Shown here: positions 17,196-27,781 of the stretch, one piece after another
Numbering within the stretch: the first letter of the stretch is position 1
Layout of the letters: every line of letters begins with the position of its first letter
Assembly (NCBI RefSeq): GCF_001673635.1
Contig: NZ_LZMH01000007.1
Span: 1-46,607, forward strand
DNA length: 46,607 nucleotides
Source: Mycobacterium asiaticum
GTDB taxonomy: Bacteria > Actinomycetota > Actinomycetes > Mycobacteriales > Mycobacteriaceae
Direction of reading: 5' to 3'
Translations under genes and position numbers: made by a program
The notes under the pieces: generated by a model
Seen by the model: the letters and a program-made list of their open reading frames with translations, nothing else
The model's database searches: none
Told to the model about the DNA's origin: nothing

Positions 17196-18310
17196 TCGGC
17201 CGCCGTGACGGCGTGCGCGGCTTCCATCAGCATCCAGCCTGACAGCTGCACCGACAGGTCCCGCTCGGGGATCTCCGAACTGTTCACCGCGCCCGCTACG
17301 AACTGCGCCTGCTGCCCACCGGCGCTCGGCAGTTCGGCGTCGCGATCCCAGAACGCGCCGAACACCGGCAGGCCGTCCACCGTCTGGCGGTAGTCCCACG
17401 CCGACTTCGCGCTGGCCAGCACGATGTTGCGGGCGGTGTCCCGGGCCACGGCGTCCTCGGCGGAATCACCGGGCAGGTCGGTGGCCACCAGCGCCAGATA
17501 GCGCGCGGTAATGCCGGCGAACAGGCCGCCGTCACCGCCGCCGGCGCCTTTGAGCACACCCGACGGCGCCATCTGTTCCTTGACGGCGGCAACCAGCCGG
17601 CGCGCACGCAGCTGATGCCGTTCCCGGGCCTCGGCGCCGGTGCGCTTGGCAAGCTCAGTCTCGAGACCGAGCACCACCCCCTGGCAGTAGGTGTATTGCG
17701 CGCGCACCAGCGAGCCGTCCTTGATGCCGTCGAACACCAGGTGCGTCTCGGGGTCGATGAGGATGCGGTCGATCCAGTCGCTCATCTGGTCGGCCCGCTG
17801 CACGTGGTTCCCGTACCGGGCCAAAAAAATTCCCGCCGGGCCGTTGGAGGGGGCGTTGAAGAATCGCTCGCCGCCCTTGCGCCACGGGATGCCGCCGCCT
17901 TGCTCGGGCGCCCAGGAGTCGACGAATTGCGAAGCGAGCTTGCGCAGCGCCCGGTCGCGCTGCACACCGGTCACCTTGGTGGCACGTTCCAGCGCCAACG
18001 CGAGCCACGCCATGTCGTCGTAGTAATTGTTGGTCCAGAAGAAGTTGTTGCGTAGCCGGTGCGAGCGCATCTGCCGCTTGATCCGGGTGTTCCGCTCCGG
18101 CTGCGGATCGCGTAGCTGGGCGTCGACCAGGCAGTCCAGCAAATGTGCCTGCCACCAGTAATGCCAGGTGCCGAACAACCGGTCCCGGCGCTCGGACGGC
18201 CAGGCCACCACGCCCAGCTGCGTTCCCGGCAACCCCCACAGTCTTCTCAGGTGCCGTTGCGTGACGGCGGTTTCAGAGCTTCCCGCCCGGTTCGCCCATA
18301 CCTGATCCAT
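17192..18310 (-). CDS. Glycoside hydrolase family 76 protein (Rv0365c-like)
   Basis: A 372-residue (alpha/alpha)6-type protein. WTNNYYDDMAWLALALER has the adjacent Asp98-Asp99 pair that is catalytic in GH76 endo-alpha-1,6-mannanases. Other GH76-like parts: GGGIPWRKGGERFFNAPSNGP and YTYCQGVVLGL. No signal peptide is visible, so it may act in the cytosol, on alpha-1,6-mannan of lipomannan precursors or an imported oligosaccharide; this is inference. Length matches Rv0365c as I recall it. It is divergent from the permease gene across 32 bases. Confidence 0.87.
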   Translation of the reverse strand: MDQVWANRAGSSETAVTQRHLRRLWGLPGTQLGVVAWPSERRDRLFGTWHYWWQAHLLDCLVDAQLRDPQPERNTRIKRQMRSHRLRNNFFWTNNYYDDMAWLALALERATKVTGVQRDRALRKLASQFVDSWAPEQGGGIPWRKGGERFFNAPSNGPAGIFLARYGNHVQRADQMSDWIDRILIDPETHLVFDGIKDGSLVRAQYTYCQGVVLGLETELAKRTGAEARERHQLRARRLVAAVKEQMAPSGVLKGAGGGDGGLFAGITARYLALVATDLPGDSAEDAVARDTARNIVLASAKSAWDYRQTVDGLPVFGAFWDRDAELPSAGGQQAQFVAGAVNSSEIPERDLSVQLSGWMLMEAAHAVTAAD

Positions 18311-18342
18311 ACCTGCCGATCCTGCCCTAACGTGAGAGCGCT

Positions 18343-19749
18343 GTGGAAAGCCACCCGGAGCCGCGGACCTACCTGGAGAAGCGGCAACTGAAAACCGGTA
18401 GCGCCGGCTGGTTGCTACTGGCGGGACTCGGTGTCAGCTACGTGGTTTCCGGGGACTACTCGGGCTGGAATTTCGGATTGTCCCAGGGCGGCTTCGGCGG
18501 GTTGGTGCTCGCCACCGGCGTCATCGCCGCCATGTACTTGGCATTGGTGCTGGGGATGGCCGAGTTGTCCGCCGCGCTGCCCACCGCCGGCGGCGGATAC
18601 ACGTTCGCGCGGCGTGCGCTGGGGACCTGGGGCGGGTTCGCGACGGGCACCGCCGTGTTGATCGAGTACTCGATCGCGCCCGCGGCCATCGCGACCTTCA
18701 TCGGCGCCTATGTGGAGTCGCTGGGCCTGTTCGGCATTCGCGACGGCTGGTATGTGTATCTGGCGATCTACGCCCTGTTCATCGGCATCCATCTGGCCGG
18801 TGTCGGCGAGGCGCTGAAGGTGATGTTTGCGATCACCGTCATAGCGCTGGTGGGGATCGTGATTTTCTGCGTCGCGGCCGTCGGGCGCTTCCATGCGGCC
18901 AATCTGACGAACATCGCGCCCTCGGATTCGCTTGGCGCATCGGCGTTCCTGCCGCACGGGTATCTGGGGGTGTGGTCGGCGTTGCCGTTCGCGATCTGGT
19001 TCTTCCTGGCTATCGAGGGAGTGCCGCTGGCCGCCGAGGAGACGGCCGACCCGGCCCGCAACGTTCCGCGCGGCATCACCGCGGCCTTTGCCGTGCTGCT
19101 CGCGACGTGCGTGCTGGTACTGCTGTTGACCACCGGTTCCGGTGGGGCGCAATCGATGTCAACCTCAGGCAATCCTTTGGTGGCGGCGTTGGGGCCAAGT
19201 GGCGCGGCCGAAGCAGTCAACTACATCGGATTGGCCGGCCTGATTGCCAGCTTCTTCTCGATCATCTACGCCTATTCGCGGCAACTGTTCGCGCTGTCCC
19301 GGGCGGGTTATCTGCCGACGGTCCTGTCCGTCACCAACTCGCGGAAGGCACCGACGCTGGCGCTGATCGTGCCCGGGGTCATCGGGTTCGGGTTGTCGTT
19401 GACCGGCAAGGGTGACCTGTTGCTGAACATGGCGGTTTTCGGCGCCACCCTCTCGTATGTGTTGATCATGGTCAGCCACATCGTGTTGCGCAGGCGGGCA
19501 CCCGAGATGGAGCGTCCCTACCGGACTCCGGGCGGCGTGGCAACCACCGGTTTCGCATTGGTGGTCGCCGCACTGGCGCTGATCGCCACGTTCCTGGTCG
19601 ACGGCGTGGCCACCGTGTGTTGTTTGGCGGTGTTCGGCGCGTTCATGCTCTACTTCGCCTGCTACAGCCGGCACCGCCTGGTAGCCAATTCGCCCGATGA
19701 GGAACTGGCCGGGCTCGGTTCAATTGCGGGTAGCCAAGGCTGCGACTGA
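18343..19749 (+). CDS. APC family permease, ethanolamine permease type
   Basis: A 468-residue, ~12-helix amino acid-polyamine-organocation transporter starting at GTG. It follows the ethanolamine permease (EutP/Eat) pattern as I remember it: RQLKTGSAGWLLLAGLGVSY, SGDYSGWNFGL, TAGGGYTFARRALGTWGG, IEGVPLAAEE and GLIASFFSIIYAYSRQLFAL. Probable substrate: ethanolamine, a phosphatidylethanolamine breakdown product. No ethanolamine ammonia-lyase genes (eutBC) are in the window. I do not recall this gene here in H37Rv, so it is probably accessory. Its last 88 bases overlap the convergent coxE. Confidence 0.85.
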   Translation: MESHPEPRTYLEKRQLKTGSAGWLLLAGLGVSYVVSGDYSGWNFGLSQGGFGGLVLATGVIAAMYLALVLGMAELSAALPTAGGGYTFARRALGTWGGFATGTAVLIEYSIAPAAIATFIGAYVESLGLFGIRDGWYVYLAIYALFIGIHLAGVGEALKVMFAITVIALVGIVIFCVAAVGRFHAANLTNIAPSDSLGASAFLPHGYLGVWSALPFAIWFFLAIEGVPLAAEETADPARNVPRGITAAFAVLLATCVLVLLLTTGSGGAQSMSTSGNPLVAALGPSGAAEAVNYIGLAGLIASFFSIIYAYSRQLFALSRAGYLPTVLSVTNSRKAPTLALIVPGVIGFGLSLTGKGDLLLNMAVFGATLSYVLIMVSHIVLRRRAPEMERPYRTPGGVATTGFALVVAALALIATFLVDGVATVCCLAVFGAFMLYFACYSRHRLVANSPDEELAGLGSIAGSQGCD

Positions 19750-20936
19750 CGGCCTGCGATAGCCTGCAGTACCTCCTGCAACGCGCTCAGCGAGTGTGCG
19801 GGCATGAACAGGTCGCAGTACGGCAAGGCCGCCGCCATGGCGCCCGCCGCGGGCTGGAATCGATGCTGAGCGGCGCGCGGATTGAGCCACACCACCAGGT
19901 CGGCGCGGCGCCGCAGTCTGGCCATGGCGTGCCGAAGCGTATCGGGCGGGTCGCTGTCCCAGCCGTCGGAGGCGATGATCACGACCGCGCCACGCAAGGC
20001 GTTGCCGTGCGGCGGCCCCAGCAGCGCCTCGATATTGCGGCCGATGAACGTGCCGCCGTAGCGATCGACCACTTTGGCGTTGGCCCGCTGCAGCGCCACC
20101 TCCGGCGAGCGGTGCGACAACACCGCGGTGAGCCGCGTCAACGACGTCGAGAAGGCGAACACCTCTGGCCGCAGGCCCGCCTGACGCAATGCCGTCGCTC
20201 GCATCAGGTGCAGATAGATGGTGGCGTAGGGCTGCATCGATCGGCTCACGTCACAGGCCAGGACCACCCGCCTGGGCCGGCGGCGCGGCCGAGTTCTGGC
20301 CAGCGTCAACACTTCCCACCCTGACAACCGTGAGGCGTCGATGGTCGCCCGCAGATCGATCCGCTTGCCATGCGGGTTGAGTTCGGTCCGCATGCTGCGC
20401 CGCTGCGGCCAGTGCCGCACCGAAGCCTCCAGCCAGGAGCCGAGCAAGCGCAGATCGTCGGGGTCGAACCGCTCGAAGGATTCGTCGGCCAGGGCGGCGA
20501 TGCGGCTGGGCGCCACATCGGGAAGTCGGAGACCGGCGGCGCTGTCGGGGTCGGCACCGCCGCGGGTGACCCACGGCAATGTCTGGGCTTGCGGCACACT
20601 GGATTGCCCGGCGCCGCGGTGTACGGTTCCGGCGGCCGGTGTGCGCGGACCCGGCAGCGGAATCGGGTGGTGCTCAGGGCCGTCCATCTCGACGCCTCCG
20701 AAGATCTCGGCGAACACCGCGTCGAACGATGCCAATTCATCGACCCGGTTGACCAGGGTCAACCGCGCCGACCAGTACAGCGCGGATCGGCTGTGCGGCG
20801 GCAGTTCTCGCAACGCATGCACAAAGCCCGCCTGGCCGCTGGCCGAGACCGTCACCCCGGCGCGACGCAAGCGCGCCACCAAGCCGGCCGCAAAGGCCGC
20901 CAGATCGACGCCCCGTAACAGGGCAGGGGTGGTCAT
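19662..20936 (-). CDS. coxE: VWA-domain CO dehydrogenase maturation protein (CoxE-like)
   Basis: A 424-residue CoxE/Rv0368c-like protein. The von Willebrand A domain in the C-terminal half has a complete MIDAS start, DVSRS at 229-233, then TFIGRNIE and IIASDGWDSDPP. In Oligotropha, CoxE works with the AAA+ protein CoxD to insert sulfur and copper into the CODH active site. It is the last gene of the cox operon, five bases after coxG. I chose the ATG at 20936 to avoid an overlap with coxG. The C-terminus appears about 20 residues longer than I recall for Rv0368c, and that extension is the part antisense to the permease. Confidence 0.88.
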   Translation of the reverse strand: MTTPALLRGVDLAAFAAGLVARLRRAGVTVSASGQAGFVHALRELPPHSRSALYWSARLTLVNRVDELASFDAVFAEIFGGVEMDGPEHHPIPLPGPRTPAAGTVHRGAGQSSVPQAQTLPWVTRGGADPDSAAGLRLPDVAPSRIAALADESFERFDPDDLRLLGSWLEASVRHWPQRRSMRTELNPHGKRIDLRATIDASRLSGWEVLTLARTRPRRRPRRVVLACDVSRSMQPYATIYLHLMRATALRQAGLRPEVFAFSTSLTRLTAVLSHRSPEVALQRANAKVVDRYGGTFIGRNIEALLGPPHGNALRGAVVIIASDGWDSDPPDTLRHAMARLRRRADLVVWLNPRAAQHRFQPAAGAMAAALPYCDLFMPAHSLSALQEVLQAIAGRQSQPWLPAIEPSPASSSSGELATRRCRL

Positions 20937-20941
20937 CGCGC

Positions 20942-21583
20942 TCAGCGGCGTCGGCGCAACACCCACAGCAAGGCGAGCACGGTCAGCACGGCCAGCGCCG
21001 CGGCGCCGTACTTTTTGATCTGGTCGCCGCCGGCGAGTTCCAGCAAATCGATCGCCTCAGGCTCCTTGGGAGGAGCGGTCGGTGTCTGCACCGAAGGCGC
21101 TGCGGCTGCGGGTTCTTCGGTGGGCGTGGCCGGTGAATTCTGGGCTGCCAGTTCGGCTTCGAGTGACTCGACGAACTGGCCCAACAACTTCTCGGAGACC
21201 TGCTGCAACATGCCGCTGCCGAACTGGGCGAGCTTGCCCACGATCTTCAGATCGGTGTCGACGGTGACGTTGGTGTGCTCCCCGGCCTCCTGCAGTTGGG
21301 CGGTGACGGTGGCCGCCGCGTTGCCGGTGCCGCGGGCCTCCTTGCCCTTGGCATCGAAGACCGCGCGGTACTGGCTCTGGTCCTGCTCGACGAAATGCAC
21401 CTTGCCGCTGAACTCGCTGGTGACCGGGCCGACCTTCACCTTGACCTTGCCCAGGTACTCCTCACCCTCGTGACCGGTGAACTGGGCGCCGGGCATCAGC
21501 GGAATCACCCTTTCCAGGTCGCACAGCACGTCCCAGGCTTGCTCGATCGGTGCGCTGACGGTGAACTGGTTGGCGATCTTCAT
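20942..21583 (-). CDS. coxG: CoxG-like SRPBCC protein with C-terminal membrane anchor
   Basis: A 213-residue protein. Residues 1-145 form a START/SRPBCC fold of the CO dehydrogenase subunit G type (MKIANQFTVSAPIEQAWDVL, LMPGAQF, TVDTDLKIVGKLAQFGSGM). An Ala/Pro-rich linker follows (~146-185), then one hydrophobic helix (AALAVLTVLALLWVL) and the basic end RRRR. CoxG recruits CO dehydrogenase to the membrane in other aerobic CO oxidisers, and the visible C-terminal anchor fits that role. It lies ten bases after coxD. Confidence 0.9.
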   Translation of the reverse strand: MKIANQFTVSAPIEQAWDVLCDLERVIPLMPGAQFTGHEGEEYLGKVKVKVGPVTSEFSGKVHFVEQDQSQYRAVFDAKGKEARGTGNAAATVTAQLQEAGEHTNVTVDTDLKIVGKLAQFGSGMLQQVSEKLLGQFVESLEAELAAQNSPATPTEEPAAAAPSVQTPTAPPKEPEAIDLLELAGGDQIKKYGAAALAVLTVLALLWVLRRRR

Positions 21584-21593
21584 CCTTGTCCTC

Positions 21594-22463
21594 TCAGGTG
21601 GGGCTGTATTCGACCAGTGCGTCGCTGATCAGAGTACGGTCGTCGGGGGTCTTGGCGAGCGCGCCGAGGCTGGCCAGTGCGGCCGGATCCACCAGGTCAG
21701 CCACGCCGAGCGTCACCAGGGCGGCGACCCAGTCGATGGTCTCGGCCACTCCTGGCGGCTTGTCCAGATCGAGTTCTCTGGCGGCACTGACGAATTGGGT
21801 GGCGTGTTCGATCAGCGGTGCGGTGGCCCCGGGCACGGTGCGCCGCACGATCGCGGCCGCCCGCGCCGGCTCCGGGTAGTCGATCCAGTGATACAGGCAG
21901 CGCCGTCGCAGTGCGTCGTGCAGGTCGCGGCTGCGATTCGAGGTGAGCACCGCGATCGGCGGCCGCTCGGCGACGAAGGTGCCCAACTCGGGGACGGTGA
22001 CCGTGGCTTCGCCGAGGAACTCCAGCAGCAGCGCCTCGAATTCGTCATCGGCACGGTCGATTTCGTCGATCAACAGTACCGGCGGTCTGGATCCACGGTG
22101 CCGAACACACTGCAGGATGGGCCGATCCAGCAGGTAAGCCTCGGTGTACAGGTCGCCTTCGGCGATCCCGGTGCCGCGCGCCTCGGCAAGCCGGATGGAG
22201 AGCAGCTGACGTTGATAGTTCCAGTCGTAGAGCGCCTCGCTGGCGGTCAGTCCCTCGTAGCACTGCAGCCGCACCAGGCTGGTATTAAGCACGGCGGCAA
22301 GCGCTTTGGCCGCGGTAGTCTTGCCGACGCCGGGTTCACCCTCCAGCAGCAGCGGCCTGCCGAGCGTCACAGCCAGGAAGATCGCCGACGCGGTCCCGGT
22401 GTCCAGCAGATAGTCCTGGGCGTCGAAGAGCCGGATCACCTCGTCGGGGCCGGTGAGGGTCAT
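21594..22463 (-). CDS. coxD: MoxR-type AAA+ ATPase (CoxD-like)
   Basis: A 289-residue MoxR-family AAA+ ATPase. Walker A is GEPGVGKTT (about 42-50), Walker B is VLLIDEIDRAD, sensor 1 is VLTSN and the Arg-finger region is ALRRRCLYHW. In Oligotropha, CoxD partially unfolds CODH to allow assembly of the [CuSMoO2] centre; the partner is the VWA protein CoxE. The ATG at 22463 overlaps the stop of the MobA-like gene as ATGA, indicating coupling. It is internal to the cox operon. Confidence 0.92.
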   Translation of the reverse strand: MTLTGPDEVIRLFDAQDYLLDTGTASAIFLAVTLGRPLLLEGEPGVGKTTAAKALAAVLNTSLVRLQCYEGLTASEALYDWNYQRQLLSIRLAEARGTGIAEGDLYTEAYLLDRPILQCVRHRGSRPPVLLIDEIDRADDEFEALLLEFLGEATVTVPELGTFVAERPPIAVLTSNRSRDLHDALRRRCLYHWIDYPEPARAAAIVRRTVPGATAPLIEHATQFVSAARELDLDKPPGVAETIDWVAALVTLGVADLVDPAALASLGALAKTPDDRTLISDALVEYSPT

Positions 22464-23053
22464 GACGGCACCGCCGCCAGCAGTCGCCGGTAGTCGTCCC
22501 AGGTGTCCACGTCCAGCGGGACGGGCCCGGCCGCCGCCAGTTCCCCGACCGGGTACCGGCCCGACTCGATCAGCTTCCAGACTCCCTTGTCGCCGTGCAA
22601 CCGGGATAACTCGTTGAACACGTTGCGGCTGAACCAGAATGGGTGTCCGATGCCGTCGGAGTACCGGCACACCAGCACGTCGGCGTCCGGCCCCCGGCCG
22701 ATCACCTCCCGCACCGTCACCGGGTCCACCCGGGGCTGATCACCCAGCATCAACACGATGCCGGCCGCTTGCGGGTTGACCCGCTGCAGCGCTACTCGCA
22801 GCGATGCCGAGCACCCGCTGCCGAAGTCCGCCACGGTCGCCACCTCGGCACCGTCCAGCGGCACCCGATCGCGCACCTGCTGCGCGGCGCCGCCCAGGGT
22901 GACGATCAGCTGGTCGAATCCCACCGCTCGCGCGACATCCAGCGTCGCACCGAGCAGCGTGGTATTCCGGTACGGCAGTAGTTGTTTCGGGCTGCCCAGC
23001 CGACGGGAGCCGCCAGCGGCCAGGACGATACCGGTGACACGCGGGACGGTCAT
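22460..23053 (-). CDS. MobA/MocA-like nucleotidyltransferase (Rv0371c-like)
   Basis: A 197-residue nucleotidyltransferase. The signature LAAGGSRRLGSPKQLLPY near residue 9 binds the NTP, LGDQPRVDP supplies the metal-binding Asp, and GHPFWFSR is typical of MocA/MobA-like enzymes. MocA converts molybdopterin to its cytosine dinucleotide form, the cofactor of CODH, so this is the probable role in this operon. The ATG at 23053 overlaps the preceding stop as ATGA, and the same overlap occurs at its own end. Confidence 0.88.
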   Translation of the reverse strand: MTVPRVTGIVLAAGGSRRLGSPKQLLPYRNTTLLGATLDVARAVGFDQLIVTLGGAAQQVRDRVPLDGAEVATVADFGSGCSASLRVALQRVNPQAAGIVLMLGDQPRVDPVTVREVIGRGPDADVLVCRYSDGIGHPFWFSRNVFNELSRLHGDKGVWKLIESGRYPVGELAAAGPVPLDVDTWDDYRRLLAAVPS

Positions 23054-23931
23054 GCGCCGTTCCGGTCGGCGAACGCGCCGAGGCATCCCGAGCAACAGAA
23101 CCAGTAATCCGTGCCGGCCAGCTGCAAATGTTCGGTGCCGGGTCCGACGACCACGGTCATGCCACACACCGGGTCGACCGCTTCCCGGGTGGCGCCGGCG
23201 GCCCGGGCGGGCCCGGCGAGGGTGCCGTCGCGGAGGGAGGCGATGAGCTCCGCGGCGATCGCCACCGCGATCTCCGTCGGTGTCTTGGCGCCGATGGCCA
23301 GGCCGACCGGACAGTGCACGCGGGCACGTTCGGATTCGGAGAGGTCCAGCGAGGACAGGATGGAAGCACCGCGCACCCTGCTGGCCACCAGTCCAATGTA
23401 GGGGACGTCGTTATCCAGTGCGGCGCGGATGATTTCGGCCTCCGGGCCACCGTGGCTGGCGATGACGACCGCGCTGGTGTCATCCCGGGTGATGTCGCCG
23501 CCGTCGTCCCGGCGCCCGTCATAGCCGAGCACGCCACAGATCTGGATCAGTGCGTCGGCGATCGGTGTGGCGCCGTAAATGCGGACCAGCGGGGCCGGCA
23601 GTTGCGGGGTCAAAAAGATCTCCAGTGATCCACCGGACAGGCATGGATTGACCACCACACAGGCGCCGGGCGCCTCCGGGAAATGTACGTCTCCGTCGGG
23701 CAGCACCCGTAACAGCACGCTTTCCCCGGCCTGCAGGACACCCAGCGCCGCTTTGCGAACGGAGTTCTGGGCGCACTGGCCGCCGACGAAGCCCTCAATC
23801 GTGCCGTCTGCCAACAGGATCGCCTCGTCACCCGGTGACGCCGAGGTGGGCTGCTCGGCGCGCACCACCGTCGCGCGGACGAAAGGTGTGCGCGCGGCGT
23901 GGAGTTGTTGAGCCCGTTCGCTGATGGTCAT
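23050..23931 (-). CDS. XdhC/CoxI family protein with C-terminal YHS domain (Rv0372c-like)
   Basis: A 293-residue protein. Residues 1-110 are the XdhC/CoxI domain (DGTIEGFVGGQCAQNSVRK), and residues ~115-235 the Rossmann-like domain (VVIASHGGPEAEIIRA, GAKTPTEIAVAIAAELIA). XdhC proteins bind and sulfurate molybdenum cofactor before insertion. Residues 252-293 form a short YHS domain, DPVCGMTV with Cys256 and YWFCCSGC with Cys279, 280 and 283, a metal-binding module. I recall Rv0372c as about 250 residues, which would lack it. The YHS part could handle copper for the Mo-Cu site; that is speculation. Confidence 0.88.
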   Translation of the reverse strand: MTISERAQQLHAARTPFVRATVVRAEQPTSASPGDEAILLADGTIEGFVGGQCAQNSVRKAALGVLQAGESVLLRVLPDGDVHFPEAPGACVVVNPCLSGGSLEIFLTPQLPAPLVRIYGATPIADALIQICGVLGYDGRRDDGGDITRDDTSAVVIASHGGPEAEIIRAALDNDVPYIGLVASRVRGASILSSLDLSESERARVHCPVGLAIGAKTPTEIAVAIAAELIASLRDGTLAGPARAAGATREAVDPVCGMTVVVGPGTEHLQLAGTDYWFCCSGCLGAFADRNGA

Positions 23932-23942
23932 GATGAGGTTGC

Positions 23943-26347
<2,405 letters not shown>

Positions 26348-26351
<4 letters not shown>

Positions 26352-26830
26352 GACGTCGGGGCCTCCGCTTGAGAGTTCTTTGCGGCCCATTGAATGGAAC
26401 GCACGATGGTCGTGTAACCGGTGCAGCGGCAGATCTGCCCGGAGATCGCTTCCCGGATGGTCTCCTCGTCGGGGTCGGGGTCGCGGTCCAGCAGGGCGCG
26501 GGCGGTGATCATCATTCCCGGTGTGCAGAAGCCACATTGCAGGCCGTGGCAGCGCATGAACCCTTCCTGCACGGGGTCGAGCGATCCGTCCGCCGAAGCC
26601 AGTCCCTCGACGGTCCGCACGCTGTGCCCGGACGCCATCACCGCCAGCATCGTGCAGGACTTCACTGGGACGCCGTCGACGTCAACGACGCAGGTTCCGC
26701 AGTTGCTGGTGTCGCATCCCCAGTGGGTGCCGGTGAGCCGCAACTGATCCCGCAGGAAGTGCACCAGCAGCATCCGGGGCTCGACGTCGGCGGTGACGGG
26801 TTCGCCGTTGACGGTCATGGTTACCTGCAT
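26348..26830 (-). CDS. coxS: CO dehydrogenase small iron-sulfur subunit
   Basis: A 160-residue [2Fe-2S]2 subunit. The plant-ferredoxin-type cluster uses Cys39, 44, 47 and 59 (GCDTSNCGTC...C), and the second cluster uses Cys99, 102, 134 and 136 (CGFC...CRC). All eight ligands are present. It carries electrons from the Mo-Cu centre of CoxL to FAD of CoxM. The start MQVTMTVNGEPV at 26830 matches Rv0374c as I remember it; an internal Met at residue 5 is an alternative. Two bases separate it from coxM. Confidence 0.96.
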
Positions 26831-26832
26831 GG

Positions 26833-27723
26833 TCAGTTCCCCTCCGGCGCAGGAATGTTGCGCACCCGCTCGACGGACTTGCGCATGGTTCGGATGGTCA
26901 GTTCCGAGGCGAGGTGCCGCTTGTACTCGGCCGTACCGCGGATGTCGGACACCGGCTCGCAGGCCTGCCCGGCCAGCCGGCCGGCCTCGGCGAAGGTCTC
27001 CTCGGTGGCCGGCCGGCCGGCGATCGAGTCGGACAACTCAGACAAGCCGTTCCGGTCGGCGTTGACCGCCGTCAACCCGATCCGGACGGCGACGATCGAG
27101 TCTCCGTCGAGCGTGACGCATGCTCCGGCCGCAGCGACGGCCCAGTCACCCACCCGGCGCTCCACCTTGGCATAGGCACTCGATGTGTTGTGCCGCAGCG
27201 GGATCCGCGCTTCGATCAGGATCTCGTTGGGTGCGGTGGCTGTCTCGTACGGCCCCACCAGGAAGTCATCGATCGGGATCTCCCGTTCCCCCGACGGTCC
27301 GCGCACCAGGCAGGTCGCATCCAGCACCTCGCACACGGTGGACAGGTCCTCGGCCGGATCGGCCTGGCACAGCGACCCGCCCAGGGTGCCGCGGTTGCGC
27401 ACCACCGGGTCGGCGATCACCCGTTCGGCGTCGCGGAAGATCGGGCACACCGCCGCCAGCGTGTCGGACTCGAGGATCTCCCGATGACGGGTCATCGCAC
27501 CGATGCGCACCAACGTCGGGTCGGTGATCACATACCCCAGTTCGGGCGCCAGGTCATTGATGTCGACCAGGTATTCGGGGTTGGCGATACGCAGCTTCAT
27601 CATCGGCAGCAGGCTGTGTCCGCCGGCGACGACGCGCGCCCCCTCTCCCAACCGGTCCAGTAGTCCGATGGCGTGGTCCACGCTGGTGGCACGCTCGTAT
27701 TCGAAGGGGCCAGGTACTTGCAT
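26833..27723 (-). CDS. coxM: CO dehydrogenase medium FAD subunit
   Basis: A 296-residue FAD-binding subunit of the xanthine dehydrogenase FAD family. VVAGGHSLLP at 31-40 and RGTLGGSLCQADPAED at ~111-126 are the two flavin-binding motifs. It passes electrons from CoxS to the quinone pool. The C-terminal CODH flavoprotein domain (VGLTAVNAD-like, TAEYKRHLA) is complete. Start ATG at 27723. Fifty-eight bases separate it from the upstream XdhC gene, the largest gap in the operon and a possible internal promoter site. Confidence 0.95.
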   Translation of the reverse strand: MQVPGPFEYERATSVDHAIGLLDRLGEGARVVAGGHSLLPMMKLRIANPEYLVDINDLAPELGYVITDPTLVRIGAMTRHREILESDTLAAVCPIFRDAERVIADPVVRNRGTLGGSLCQADPAEDLSTVCEVLDATCLVRGPSGEREIPIDDFLVGPYETATAPNEILIEARIPLRHNTSSAYAKVERRVGDWAVAAAGACVTLDGDSIVAVRIGLTAVNADRNGLSELSDSIAGRPATEETFAEAGRLAGQACEPVSDIRGTAEYKRHLASELTIRTMRKSVERVRNIPAPEGN

Positions 27724-27781
27724 GCCGAAAGTGTCAGCCCCCGCCCCAGGCGCGTCAATGACGAGTTAAGCGATCCTTTAA

